A stretch of DNA of 64,000 nucleotides from JAAYZB01 sp035379945. GTDB taxonomy: Bacteria > Bacillota_I > Bacilli_A > Izemoplasmatales > Hujiaoplasmataceae. Location of the stretch: the NCBI GenBank assembly GCA_035379945.1, contig DAOSWG010000008.1:8419-72418 (forward strand), read 5' to 3'. Shown here one piece after another: positions 40,273 through 49,412 of this stretch (within the stretch, counting starts at the first letter, position 1; the number at the start of each line of letters is the position of its first letter). The notes under the pieces were generated by a model that saw only the letters and a program-made list of their open reading frames with translations, ran no database searches and had not been told where the DNA came from. The position numbers and the translations under genes were made by a program.

Positions 40273-41718
40273 TTATGATTCACTTCCCCGGTCGAGTTCC
40301 CTGATAATCGATTTATCCCTGATTTTAAATTCTTTTTTTGCCGCCGCCGGATTGTAGTATTTGTCAAGGTACTCGTCTTCGGTACGGTCGAGTTCCTCTT
40401 TTGGTAAAGTGGAAAGAAGTGCCCATCCGAGGTCAAGGGTTTCTTCGATCGAACGGTTCTCGTCGTGTCTTTGGGTCAAAAAGCGACTCTCGAACAGTCT
40501 GCCGAACTCGATATACATTTTATCGGTTTCGTTCAGTTCATCCTCGCCAATGACGGCTGATAGATTTCTGGCATCCTGAACTCTGGCATATGACGCGAAC
40601 AATTGGTTCATCAGGGTCTGATGATCTTCCCTTGTGTAACCGGCGCCGATTCCGTCTTTCATTAACCTGGACAGAGACGGCAAAACGCCAATCGGGGGAT
40701 AGATGCCAAGATGATTCATTTCCCGATCGAGAACGATCTGTCCTTCGGTGATATATCCTGTTAAGTCGGGAATCGGATGAGTAATGTCGTCGTTAGGCAT
40801 CGTCAGAATCGGAATCTGGGTGACTGATCCTTTGGCATCTTTGATGATACCGGCCCGTTCATAGATGGAAGCAAGGTCGGAATACAAATAACCTGGATAA
40901 CCTTTTCTGCCGGGTATTTCTTCCTTGCTGCTGGAAAATTCCCGAAGGGCTTCGCAATAAGACGTGATATCCGTGGAGATGACCAAAACATGCATGTCAT
41001 GTTTAAAAGCTAAATATTCAGCTGCGGTCAAAGCGCAACGCGGAGTCAGAAGTCTCTCGATGATCGGATCGTTAGCAAGATTCAAAAACATCACAACCCT
41101 GTCAAAGACACCAGCTTCTTCAAATGAACGCCGAAAATAATCTGCCACGTCGTTTTTGACGCCAAGAGCGGCGAACACGATACAGAAGTTCTTTCCTTCG
41201 CCTTCGGCGATCTGCGCCTGTTTGACTATTTGAACAGCTAGTTCGTCATGTGGCAGGCCGGAACCGGAGAATATCGGCAGTTTCTGTCCCCTGATAAGCG
41301 TTGTCAAAGCATCAATGGAACTGATACCTGTATGAATATAGTTACGCGGGTAAACACGGGAAACCGGATTTAAAGGCAAGCCGTTGATATCGCGGTTTTC
41401 ATCCGCGAAAATCGGACCTAGTCCGTCCATCGGACGGCCGGAACCATTGAAAACGCGTCCAAGTATTCCTTTGGAAAGGGCAATTTCCATCGGATGTCCG
41501 AGAAATTTGGTCCTGGTGTTTTCAAGCGAAAGCCCGAAAGTGCCCTCGAAAACCTGGATAGCCACTTTTTTTCCAGAAATCAAAACGACTCTGCCATAAC
41601 GGATTTCTCCGCTTGTGAGCCTAATTTCCACCATCTCTTCGTAGCCGATGTTTTCAACTCCGTCCATGAAGATGAGCGGCCCGTTGATTTCATCCAAGCC
41701 TATATATTGAAGGTTCAT
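40273..41718 (-). CDS. atpB: V/A-type ATPase subunit B (non-catalytic)
   Basis: Subunit B alternates with A in the ATPase head; it lacks a working Walker A. The 481-residue protein starts YIGLDEINGPLIFMDGVENI and has the family segments LGRVFNGSGRPMDGLGP near residue 84, SSIDALTTLIRGQKLPIFSGSGLPHDELA near 132-160 and VISTDITSYCEALREFSSS near 240. SGSGLPHD replaces the P-loop GxxGxGKT seen in subunit A. AGGAGG precedes the ATG. It lies 11 bp after subunit A. Confidence 0.97.
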   Translation of the reverse strand: MNLQYIGLDEINGPLIFMDGVENIGYEEMVEIRLTSGEIRYGRVVLISGKKVAIQVFEGTFGLSLENTRTKFLGHPMEIALSKGILGRVFNGSGRPMDGLGPIFADENRDINGLPLNPVSRVYPRNYIHTGISSIDALTTLIRGQKLPIFSGSGLPHDELAVQIVKQAQIAEGEGKNFCIVFAALGVKNDVADYFRRSFEEAGVFDRVVMFLNLANDPIIERLLTPRCALTAAEYLAFKHDMHVLVISTDITSYCEALREFSSSKEEIPGRKGYPGYLYSDLASIYERAGIIKDAKGSVTQIPILTMPNDDITHPIPDLTGYITEGQIVLDREMNHLGIYPPIGVLPSLSRLMKDGIGAGYTREDHQTLMNQLFASYARVQDARNLSAVIGEDELNETDKMYIEFGRLFESRFLTQRHDENRSIEETLDLGWALLSTLPKEELDRTEDEYLDKYYNPAAAKKEFKIRDKSIIRELDRGSES

Positions 41719-41729
41719 GATAATTCCTC

Positions 41730-43475
41730 CTATTTGACGCTTTTAACGACATCGTCAATCATGGGAAAATAATCGTCGAACATTTCCAATTTGTCATTCG
41801 GAACATCGTATTTCATCTTGACGATCTTTTCGAAAATCTTCGTCTTCTGAATCAAACTGAACGCTTTGCCTTCCTTGAGGATCTCTACACACTTCTGATA
41901 CAAATACAAAATAACATCCATCATCCGGAGTTGCTTGGGAAGCGGAACAAAAACGTCGTCCTTGTGGAAGGCATTCTGTTGCAGGTATCCGACCCTGATC
42001 ACTCGGCTAACTTCCAGAATCAGCCTTTGGTCGTCCGGCAACACATCGCTTCCGATCAATTTGACGATTTCCATCAATTTATTTTCTTCTGTCAACAATT
42101 TCATAATTTTTCCGCGATTGTCAATGAAACGCGGTCCGACGTTCTTGTTATACCATTTGGCGAGATCAGGTACGTATTCGGAATAACTGATATTCCAGTT
42201 GATTGCTTCATAATGTCTGGCATAGGCAAGTTGTTTGTCAAGCGCCCAAAAACAACGGACAAACCTTTTCGTATTTTGAGTCACCGGCTCGGAAAAGTCG
42301 GCTCCTTGGGGAGAAACGGCCCCGATGATCGATACCGATCCCAAGGTTCCATTGATGTTGGACATGTATCCGGCCCGTTCATAGAACTGGGATATCCGGC
42401 TTGGAAGATATGACGGAAATCCTTCTTCCGCTGGCATTTCTTCTAGACGCCCGCTGATTTCCCGCAAGGCCTCCGCCCATCTGGAAGTCGAGTCGGCCAT
42501 GACAGCCACATTATATCCCATGTCGCGATAATATTCCGCAAAGGTAAGCCCGGTATAAATGCTAGCTTCGCGTGCCGCAACCGGCATGTTCGAAGTGTTG
42601 GCAATGAATACGGTCCGATTTGTAAGGGGTTTGCCGCTTCTCGGATCTAACAATTCGCCGAATTCTTCCAAAACCTGAGTCATTTCGTTGCCACGTTCGC
42701 CGCATCCGATATAAACAATGATGTCGGCATCGCACCATTTGGCAAGTTGATGCTGCATCATGGTTTTACCGGTTCCGAACCCTCCCGGTACGGCGGCAGT
42801 GCCGCCCTTGGCGATCGGAAACAGGGTGTCAATGACTCTTTGCCCGGTGATAAGCGGAGTCGTTATCTGCAATCTTTCCCTAACAGGGCGAGGTGTCTTG
42901 ATCGGCCAGCGCTGGACAAGGGATAGTTCGACGATTGACGAGTCTTCCGTCTTGATTTTTACGATAGTGTCGTTGACTTTATATTTTCCATTCCGCTTGA
43001 CTTCCACAACGGTTCCGCCGATTCCTTTCGGAACCATCAGTTTATGTAAAACAAGTTCGGTTTCCGAAACCGTAGCATATATATCATCGAATGCCAAAAC
43101 ATCGCCTTTTTTACAAAGCAGTTTGACTTCCCATTCCTTTTCTTCATCCAGTGAACTCATTTGAAATCCGGAAGCGATAAAAGCTCCGTATTTTTCCGAT
43201 ATTGTCTTTAACGGCCTTCCAATACCGTCGAATATATTTTGCATTATTCCCGGTCCTAGGGTGACCGAAACGGGACTTCCTGTACCAATGACCGGTTCGC
43301 CCACCCGAAGGGAAGTCGTCGATTCATAAACCTGGATAGTCGTCGCGACTGAAGTTATCTTGATAACCTCGCCAAGTAGTTTTTTATTGCCGACAAAGAC
43401 CATTTCCATCATGGAAAAATCCGTGGTATCCCTTACGGTAACCACCGGTCCGTTGATGGAGAATATCTTGTTCAT
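41730..43475 (-). CDS. atpA: V/A-type ATPase subunit A (catalytic)
   Basis: The ATP-binding catalytic subunit. The 581-residue length is typical. It shows the V/A-specific non-homologous insertion after residue 110, the P-loop PGGFGTGKTMMQHQLA near 228-243, GCGERGNEM near 258, and SRWAEALREISGRLEEMPAEEGFPSYLPSR near 330. All catalytic residues visible are intact, including Lys of GKT. TAAGGATG lies before the ATG. It may work as an ATP synthase or an ion pump depending on the cell's energy state. Confidence 0.98.
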   Translation of the reverse strand: MNKIFSINGPVVTVRDTTDFSMMEMVFVGNKKLLGEVIKITSVATTIQVYESTTSLRVGEPVIGTGSPVSVTLGPGIMQNIFDGIGRPLKTISEKYGAFIASGFQMSSLDEEKEWEVKLLCKKGDVLAFDDIYATVSETELVLHKLMVPKGIGGTVVEVKRNGKYKVNDTIVKIKTEDSSIVELSLVQRWPIKTPRPVRERLQITTPLITGQRVIDTLFPIAKGGTAAVPGGFGTGKTMMQHQLAKWCDADIIVYIGCGERGNEMTQVLEEFGELLDPRSGKPLTNRTVFIANTSNMPVAAREASIYTGLTFAEYYRDMGYNVAVMADSTSRWAEALREISGRLEEMPAEEGFPSYLPSRISQFYERAGYMSNINGTLGSVSIIGAVSPQGADFSEPVTQNTKRFVRCFWALDKQLAYARHYEAINWNISYSEYVPDLAKWYNKNVGPRFIDNRGKIMKLLTEENKLMEIVKLIGSDVLPDDQRLILEVSRVIRVGYLQQNAFHKDDVFVPLPKQLRMMDVILYLYQKCVEILKEGKAFSLIQKTKIFEKIVKMKYDVPNDKLEMFDDYFPMIDDVVKSVK

Positions 43476-43506
43476 ACGATCACATCCTTACCGCTTGTGT
43501 CAAACT

Positions 43507-44109
43507 TCATTCGAAAAGCAGGCTTGCCCGTGAATAAAACCATTCTTTCCGGCTTTCCAAAGCCGAATCAATTGTTTCGTCGATTTGAAGCGCATGTTTC
43601 TCGGACAAAGCGACAAATCCGCCGATTTTGATTGCTGGATCCTCGGATACGGTATTTTGTTCCTTGCAGGTATCCTTGATTATTCCAGCCAGATTTTCAT
43701 CACCTTTACGAATCCGGAAATCAATCTTCCCTCCGGATAACTTGGTATAAATTCCAACAAGATTTGATTTCATCATTTTAGTATATTCCGGGCCATTCGC
43801 AAAATCCTGCAATTTTGTCTTGGCTACCGCAAAAATCTGATCCATGTATTCCTGACGCTTTTGCATCAGTTTGTGCGAATAGTCGTAGGAAATACGATTG
43901 AGTTCCTGACTATGATCGGTTTCCATATCTCTGATTTTAGCCGCAAGTTCGGTTTGCGAAGATTCCGAAAGATCAGATTTGATCTTTTCTAGCGCCTTTT
44001 TTTTCAAATCGTCGATTTCCGCTTTGAGTGCCTTCATCTGTTTCCCGGCGTTCATTATAATTTCGTCTTCGAAATATTTATAAAGCTGGTCGTTGGTATA
44101 ATAATCCAT
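43507..44109 (-). CDS. atpE: V/A-type ATPase subunit E (peripheral stalk)
   Basis: A 200-residue stalk protein. The N-terminal 110 residues form a charged coiled coil (MKALKAEIDDLKKKALEKIKSD and following); the C-terminal half is a small globular domain (GGKIDFRIRKGDENLAGIIK, then IKIGGFVALSEKHALQIDETI). Subunit E pairs with the G-like protein to form the stator linking head and subunit I. GAGGTGA precedes the ATG. It lies between subunits F and A. Confidence 0.9.
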   Translation of the reverse strand: MDYYTNDQLYKYFEDEIIMNAGKQMKALKAEIDDLKKKALEKIKSDLSESSQTELAAKIRDMETDHSQELNRISYDYSHKLMQKRQEYMDQIFAVAKTKLQDFANGPEYTKMMKSNLVGIYTKLSGGKIDFRIRKGDENLAGIIKDTCKEQNTVSEDPAIKIGGFVALSEKHALQIDETIDSALESRKEWFYSRASLLFE

Positions 44110-44120
44110 TGGTTTTCACC

Positions 44121-44429
44121 TCATATCTTGATGCCGATTGCTTCACTGACGTATTTGTCAATCGTTTCTCCGATATTCGTACCGCCATGGCGATCCGGTA
44201 TCTCGACAATCAAAGGAATATCTCTCGTCAGTTTTAGTTCTGATATAACTTCAGGACAAAGTTCCACCAATTTGGTGGTAATCAAAACTATGCAGTTTTC
44301 CTTGTCCTGCATGGCCTTTTCAAGTTCCACCAGGACTTCCTGGCGCAGGTGGACAACGACGCCTTCAATACCGACAAGCCGCATGCCGACAAGGGTGTCG
44401 ACGTTGTCGCTGATGACAAAAAATTTCAT
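44121..44429 (-). CDS. atpF: V/A-type ATPase subunit F (central stalk)
   Basis: A 102-residue Rossmann-like protein. It opens KFFVISDNVDTLVGMRLVGI, then ENCIVLITTKLVELCPEVI and IPLIVEIPDRHGGTN, the normal subunit F pattern ending in a C-terminal helix. Subunit F binds the lower part of subunit D in the rotor. AAGGA lies four bases before the ATG. It is 11 bp before subunit E. Confidence 0.94.
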   Translation of the reverse strand: MKFFVISDNVDTLVGMRLVGIEGVVVHLRQEVLVELEKAMQDKENCIVLITTKLVELCPEVISELKLTRDIPLIVEIPDRHGGTNIGETIDKYVSEAIGIKI

Positions 44430-44447
44430 GTTGTCCTTGTAACTTTC

Positions 44448-44885
44448 TTAAAGCTTGTTGATGATCAAAATCGAGATCAACAAACCATAGATGGCGATTC
44501 CTTCACCCAAAGCCACAAAGATCATCGACTTACCGAATGTCTTTTCATTTTCCGATAAAGCTCCGATGGCGGCCGGTGTACCGGCTGCGACGGCGATTCC
44601 GGCTCCGAGCGATGACAACCCGGCGGCCAGAGCTGCACTCAGAAATCCTAGTCCCTGGGCGATGGAACCGTCAAATGCCGTCGTTTCGCCGGCAGCTGCG
44701 ACCCAAACGCCTTTTATTTCAAAAACCGCGGTAAGAATCAATAAACCGAAAAATCCGAAAACCTGTCCCAAAACCCGACGTTTGGCGGAAATGAAAGACA
44801 CTTTTCCACGAAACACATTGACAAGGGGCAAGGAAATCAAAATCAGCAAAGCGAGCGGCAACAACCATTCAAAACCATTCAACAT
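44448..44885 (-). CDS. atpK: V/A-type ATPase subunit K (c-ring), unusual N-terminal half
   Basis: A 145-residue proteolipid. The C-terminal hairpin is a normal c-ring unit: AALAAGLSSLGAGIAVAAG (helix 3) and KSMIFVALGEGIAIYGLLIS (helix 4) with the ion-carrying Glu128. The N-terminal half has two hydrophobic helices (about 8-25 and 38-56) without the Gly-rich pattern or a carboxylate, so only one ion site per subunit is expected. H+ versus Na+ use cannot be decided; the usual Na+ ligand set is not clear. AGGAGG lies upstream of the ATG. Confidence 0.9.
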   Translation of the reverse strand: MLNGFEWLLPLALLILISLPLVNVFRGKVSFISAKRRVLGQVFGFFGLLILTAVFEIKGVWVAAAGETTAFDGSIAQGLGFLSAALAAGLSSLGAGIAVAAGTPAAIGALSENEKTFGKSMIFVALGEGIAIYGLLISILIINKL

Positions 44886-44927
44886 AAAGGTACCTCCTAA
44901 TATATCTCAATTTTATTTTTTCTCCAT

Positions 44928-46847
44928 TTATTCGAATATCGTAAAGGCGACGCCGTCGCCTTCATAATAACGGGAAAACATTTCATAGTATTCCAGACGC
45001 AAAACCTGAATCCCGACAACCAGCCCTTCCAAAGCCATCACAATCATGTTCCCGAACAGGAACACGAGCGCTTCTCCGACAAAGTTACCGACAGATGACA
45101 TCAAGGTATATACCACCAACATCATTCCGGCGTGCGACAATACGAATCCGCCCACACGCAGGAAAGACACCGTGTTGGTCAGATATGACAAAGCGATCTC
45201 GTAAAGATCGAAGAACGTATCGGCGATAAACCCGCCTATTCTGCCGGTGAAAAATTTCTGACCGGCAAATTTTCTGACGAATGGCTGTTTCAATATGATC
45301 ATTAAAACCGGTATGCCGATAAACAATAACAAGGCCCACAGCGTAAAGAAACTCACTCCGTAAAAAAACTTCGCCAGTAGGCTGACCGCCACGTAAGAAT
45401 AAAGGATCAAACCGGCAATACCGTTGTGGGAAAAGATCATTTCCGCATATTCTTTCTTCTTGCGTCTGGTCATGATATTGATCAGGATTGATGTGATGAT
45501 CAATGCGGCCCCGATGATAACCGCCAGAGTCAACAGGGTGGAAGTGAAATCATTACTCAAAACATCAACTGGCTTGTTTTGCATGCCAAACAGTTTGTAG
45601 AGAGGCAAAAGCAAAGTCTCGTTTCCGAAAACAGAGCCGTAGATGAATCCGAAGAAAGTCGAAAACATGCCGATACGGATGGCTATTTGTCCCAAACTCG
45701 ATTTTTTCTTCCTGGCCAGCAATATCCCCAGAAGAACCAACACAAGTCCTTGGCCGACATCACCGAACATGATTCCAAAAAGAAGAGAATACGTCACCGC
45801 AAAAAATGGCGTCGGATCAATATCCGCATACGATGGCGTTCCATACATATTGACAAAAGTCGAAAACGGTCTGGTAAACCAATTGTTTTTGAGCTTTGTA
45901 GGTGGCACCAGCCGTTTGTCGGCCCCGGCCGGACGCACTGTCACTTCTACATCCTTTATGTTTGCGAATCTTTCTTTTATCCGTTCAACGTCTGTCGCTT
46001 CGGCAAATCCCGTTATTGAGAATTTTTCTCCCAAATTAACGACATACTTCTTTGCTTCGTTAATTTTAGCTAAGAACAGCAATTCGTTTTTAATGGCAAC
46101 AAGTTCATGTTTTGATTCCTGCAAGAAACTTGTTATTTCTGTTTGCAATTCAGAAGATTCCTTGCAGAAATTATTCATTTCCCTTGTCAATTGAGTCTCG
46201 GCGCTTTCCGGCGTGCCGTGGACAAATTCCGGGATATGGATGCGTTCGAAGAACAAAGACGAGAAGATATTGTCAACTTCTCTTTCGTATTCCGGGGATG
46301 TGAAATACATACACCAACTGTATTCCTTGTCGGTTCCGAAAGAATTGAAAATAAAGGGCCGGGATCGATAATAGTCCAATTTTTCAATGCTGCTTTTCGG
46401 TAGGCGTCCCACCCTTGCAAAAATATAGCGGCAGGAAAACAGATCATCCAAAGAAATATCCATGCTTTCGATGTTTCTGACCTGAACCAAGGCATTCTCG
46501 TATTTTTCCGTTTGTTCCTGAAGTTCTTTTTTCTTTTCGATGAGTTCTTTCAGTCTCTTGTGCGTCGTAGAAATGTAATTCTTCATCTTATCGGGAGAAT
46601 ACTCGGTTATTTCCGTCCCGTCTGCCGAAATCTCAATATCAAATTCTTTTTCGATTTCCGACAACTCTTCCAATATCGTTTCTGTCGGATTCTCTTCGGA
46701 AATGGTTCTGAGCCCGTGTACTCTTTCGACAAATTTAGAAGATAGAACCGGACTGAAGCAATGCAAAGAAACGAATTTCGCCAAGACTGGTTCGAGATTC
46801 GAAAGATTCGAAGTGATGTTGATCAATTTGAGTTTTGCGATTGCCAT
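44928..46847 (-). CDS. atpI: V/A-type ATPase subunit I (stator, membrane)
   Basis: A 639-residue subunit I (eukaryotic a). Residues 1-330 form the cytoplasmic arm with coiled-coil parts that hold the peripheral stalk. The C-terminal half has seven to eight membrane helices with the family segments PFFAVTYSLLFGIMFGDVGQG near residue 350 and ETLLLPLYKLFGMQNKP; near the end it has FLRVGGFVLSHAGMM, containing the Arg and His of the ion channel region. All of this is intact. The gene upstream encodes a close copy of the cytoplasmic arm alone. Confidence 0.95.
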   Translation of the reverse strand: MAIAKLKLINITSNLSNLEPVLAKFVSLHCFSPVLSSKFVERVHGLRTISEENPTETILEELSEIEKEFDIEISADGTEITEYSPDKMKNYISTTHKRLKELIEKKKELQEQTEKYENALVQVRNIESMDISLDDLFSCRYIFARVGRLPKSSIEKLDYYRSRPFIFNSFGTDKEYSWCMYFTSPEYEREVDNIFSSLFFERIHIPEFVHGTPESAETQLTREMNNFCKESSELQTEITSFLQESKHELVAIKNELLFLAKINEAKKYVVNLGEKFSITGFAEATDVERIKERFANIKDVEVTVRPAGADKRLVPPTKLKNNWFTRPFSTFVNMYGTPSYADIDPTPFFAVTYSLLFGIMFGDVGQGLVLVLLGILLARKKKSSLGQIAIRIGMFSTFFGFIYGSVFGNETLLLPLYKLFGMQNKPVDVLSNDFTSTLLTLAVIIGAALIITSILINIMTRRKKKEYAEMIFSHNGIAGLILYSYVAVSLLAKFFYGVSFFTLWALLLFIGIPVLMIILKQPFVRKFAGQKFFTGRIGGFIADTFFDLYEIALSYLTNTVSFLRVGGFVLSHAGMMLVVYTLMSSVGNFVGEALVFLFGNMIVMALEGLVVGIQVLRLEYYEMFSRYYEGDGVAFTIFE

Positions 46848-46903
46848 CTGAATGAAGATCCTTTCAAAACACGTTGGTCCGTAATATCAGATCTATGACT
46901 AAA

Positions 46904-47881
46904 TCAATAAAAATTCTCTTTTTTCAGTATCTTCGGTGGGATCAACCTGGCATCGGCATCGGCCGGCATGATTTCCAGTCCCAGTTTGGGATTTGACTTG
47001 ATCATTTCTGTGATCCGATGAACATCCTTGGAACGAACAAATCCCGAAATCGATATTTTTGACCCAAGCACGACAACATACTTCTTTGCCGCATTTACCC
47101 GGTTCAAAAACTGCAACTCCCCTTTGACTTCAGATAACTCTTCTGATGCGGTCGCTAAAGCATTTGTGATTTTTGTTTCGATTTCTTCCAGTTCTTTTGC
47201 GATTTTTCCTTTTTTGTCCGCTAAAGTCATTGCCGCCTGTTTCGGCGTTCCGTGGACAAAATCGGGAATGTAGAATCGTTCGAAGAACAGGGATGAGAAT
47301 ATGTTGTCAACTTCTCGCTCGTATTCCTTTGATGTGAAATACATACACCAGCTATAGTTTTTGTCTTCGGCAAACGATTTGAATATAAAGGGTTTGTCCT
47401 GATAAAACTCCAGTTTCTCTACACTGTCGTTTGGCAACTTTCCAAATCTGGCATACACATAATCGCATGAAAAAATGTCTTCTAACGGGGTATTTAGACC
47501 CGCCAGGGTCTTTACTTGTTTGTAGGCTTCCTCGTATTTGTCCAACTCTTTCTTCTTTTCGTTTCTCTTGTTAACCAAATCGGATAACTCGGTTTTTATT
47601 TTATCAATGGCTTTTTTTGCTTTGATAATTCCCATTGTTGATGTTTTTACTATCTTTGGTTCGGCAAGAAAAGAAAACTTTTTCTCGATTTCCGCGATTT
47701 CTCCCAGATAAGCCGGACACGGATTTTCATCGGATAAAGCCGACAGTCCGTGGACCACATCGACAAATTTGATCGCATCGACCGGAGCAAAACAATGAAT
47801 GTTCGCAAAAGACGCCAAAGCGGAATCAGCATTGGTTTTGTTTGTGGATATGACTGCCAATCTGATTTTTGACAATGCCAT
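46904..47881 (-). CDS. Truncated subunit I paralogue: cytoplasmic arm only
   Basis: A 325-residue protein closely related to residues 1-330 of the adjacent full-length subunit I but with no membrane helices. Shared landmarks occur in the same order: HCF(A/S)PV, VHGL..(I/L)S(E/D)ENP, FSC..(I/V)(F/Y)AR.G(R/K)LP, SWCMYFTS, YEREVDNIFSSLFFER, F(V)HGTP, and (L/I)(V/I)PP..LK at the end. It stops shortly after that point. It has its own AAGGAG site and clean stop, 56 bp before the full-length gene, so it is not a frameshift fragment. Codons are intact throughout, suggesting selection. A second stator-arm docking role is inferred. Confidence 0.85.
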   Translation of the reverse strand: MALSKIRLAVISTNKTNADSALASFANIHCFAPVDAIKFVDVVHGLSALSDENPCPAYLGEIAEIEKKFSFLAEPKIVKTSTMGIIKAKKAIDKIKTELSDLVNKRNEKKKELDKYEEAYKQVKTLAGLNTPLEDIFSCDYVYARFGKLPNDSVEKLEFYQDKPFIFKSFAEDKNYSWCMYFTSKEYEREVDNIFSSLFFERFYIPDFVHGTPKQAAMTLADKKGKIAKELEEIETKITNALATASEELSEVKGELQFLNRVNAAKKYVVVLGSKISISGFVRSKDVHRITEMIKSNPKLGLEIMPADADARLIPPKILKKENFY

Positions 47882-47904
47882 CTTTTCTGCTTCTCCTTTT
47901 TAAA

Positions 47905-48942
47905 TCAATAAATCAGCATTTTCCTGATTTCGCTTTCTGGAAGGCCATAACGGATACCTTCGATGATATGGAACAAATTCTGCCTTTCGATTTCTTCCAT
48001 GATCAGGAATGCGGAAAAAACAATGGGGGCCGAATTTGAATAATATAGATCTTTTTTTGCCAGATGATATCTGATTTTATCGCCAAAATATTCGACATAA
48101 ACAAAATCGTTATCGTCAGCATAGCGGGCATACTCCGAATCTCTTAGAAAGGACAATATCCCATCGGCGTCGGTATTTTCGATAATTTCCCTAGCTCTTT
48201 TTTTGCTTGTTCTGATATGTTTGAAATCCATCAAACTCTCGATTTCATCGGGACTGGCATCGTAAAACTTCTTCAGACGATATGCCAAAATGATATTGGC
48301 AAGCTCGATTCTCGTCATGAACATAATTTCCAATTCTTTTCTCACGCTGCCGGAATAATTCTCGGCGATACGTTCAAAAACGCAGTCGTAATAGTGGGAA
48401 TTGAGTTTTTGCTCGATGGCCGAGTATTTGATGAGATTGCGATCCGTTTCAAAATATGGTTCCAAGATCGCTTGATATTTGGTGCCCTTGACAGCTTCTA
48501 GCAGCATGCCGTAATCCCTTACCCGGGAAAAAGCCGTGATGTCAAAACTCGCATGTCTGATGAAATATGTCGGAAATTCGGCGATGGCGATATCGATGTT
48601 TTCTGATATGAGCATTCTTATCGTGGCCAGAATAAGATCTATTTCTCTATGGATGATATTGAGATGATAATACGATTTATCTTTCAATTCCACGAATTTG
48701 GCTACTTTCAACGTATGGAGAAAATTGTTCTTCTTAATCAACTCTTCCAATTGTCCGCGGTGAATCGATGATTCCTGGATGTCGGCCAGGGTTTCCTGAT
48801 AATCTGGATGATTTTTCAGATATGCGGCTATTTCGCCAACCGATTTTTTCTTACTGAGTTCTTCAAAATCCTCCGCTTTCAAAAGCGTGCCATAAATGGC
48901 TTTGGTTTTAGCGACCATGGCGTTTGCGGCAAAAGACCCCAT
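47905..48942 (-). CDS. atpC: V/A-type ATPase subunit C (rotor-ring adaptor)
   Basis: Subunit C (eukaryotic d) caps the membrane ring and receives the central stalk. The 345-residue protein is helical, opening GSFAANAMVAKTKAIYGTLL and containing three similar helical bundles; ANIILAYRLKKFYDASPDEI near residue 218 is typical. The C-terminal QNLFHIIEGIRYGLPESEIR is well conserved. The ATG at 48940-48942 is eight bases after AAGGAAG; an earlier GTG abuts that site. It is the second gene of the operon. Confidence 0.92.
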   Translation of the reverse strand: MGSFAANAMVAKTKAIYGTLLKAEDFEELSKKKSVGEIAAYLKNHPDYQETLADIQESSIHRGQLEELIKKNNFLHTLKVAKFVELKDKSYYHLNIIHREIDLILATIRMLISENIDIAIAEFPTYFIRHASFDITAFSRVRDYGMLLEAVKGTKYQAILEPYFETDRNLIKYSAIEQKLNSHYYDCVFERIAENYSGSVRKELEIMFMTRIELANIILAYRLKKFYDASPDEIESLMDFKHIRTSKKRAREIIENTDADGILSFLRDSEYARYADDNDFVYVEYFGDKIRYHLAKKDLYYSNSAPIVFSAFLIMEEIERQNLFHIIEGIRYGLPESEIRKMLIY

Positions 48943-48965
48943 CGGTTTCACTTCCTTCGGCTAAT

Positions 48966-49280
48966 TTATTCTTCCTTCAGACAAGCATTATAAACCTGAT
49001 CGGTCCATTCCTGAAAATGCGCCTTGAACGCGCCTTCCATTTTGGCAATCGATTCCTGATAAGAAATTTCAAATTCACGTTTCCTCTTATCCATTTCTTT
49101 ATCCAATTTATCTTTTTTGTCAGTAAGCGCCTTTTCGGTTTGGCCCTTGTATTCCGCTTCCATTTTGGTTTTTTCATCACGGATATACGCGTCAATTTTA
49201 TCTTTTTCTTTTCGCAAGGCATCTACTTTCAAGCGATATTCTTTGTCCAGTTCGACAATGTCCTTGATCAGTTTCTCCAT
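48966..49280 (-). CDS. V/A-type ATPase subunit G/H-like coiled-coil protein
   Basis: A 104-residue, almost entirely helical charged protein (EKLIKDIVELDKEYRLKVDA, then repeated KDK/KDKLDKEMDKRK runs). It fits the G (NtpF/AhaH) stalk subunit that pairs with subunit E. Sequence identity of such coiled coils is low, so the assignment rests mainly on being the first gene of the ATPase operon and on length. AGGAGGCGTCC lies just before the ATG, and the operon promoter is about 40 bases upstream. Confidence 0.75.
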   Translation of the reverse strand: MEKLIKDIVELDKEYRLKVDALRKEKDKIDAYIRDEKTKMEAEYKGQTEKALTDKKDKLDKEMDKRKREFEISYQESIAKMEGAFKAHFQEWTDQVYNACLKEE

Positions 49281-49322
49281 ATCGGACGCCTCCTAAAGTA
49301 TGTATGATATGACATGCTATAT

Positions 49323-49351
49323 ATTATAGCACCAAAATAAACGATATTCAA
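49323..49351 (-). promoter_or_regulatory. Promoter of the V/A-type ATPase operon
   Basis: TTGAAT (49346-49351) and TATAAT (49323-49328) with a 17-base spacer, extended by TGC before the -10. About 43 bases before the first gene. Confidence 0.78.
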
Positions 49352-49380
49352 AACCTTGATTCATCTCTTTTTGGCCAGTA

Positions 49381-49412
49381 AAAAAAATAACAGCCCTTGC
49401 GGGCATGTTATT
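49381..49412 (-). terminator. Terminator of the CopZ-like gene
   Basis: AATAACA-GCCC pairs with GGGC-TGTTATT with one bulged base and a four-base loop, then seven T on the minus strand. The stem overlaps the stop of the gene. Confidence 0.85.

Noticed and set aside
46904..47881. Frameshifted front part of subunit I
   Set aside because: The full-length subunit I next to it is complete, and this gene has its own ribosome site, intact frame and stop; it is a separate paralogue.
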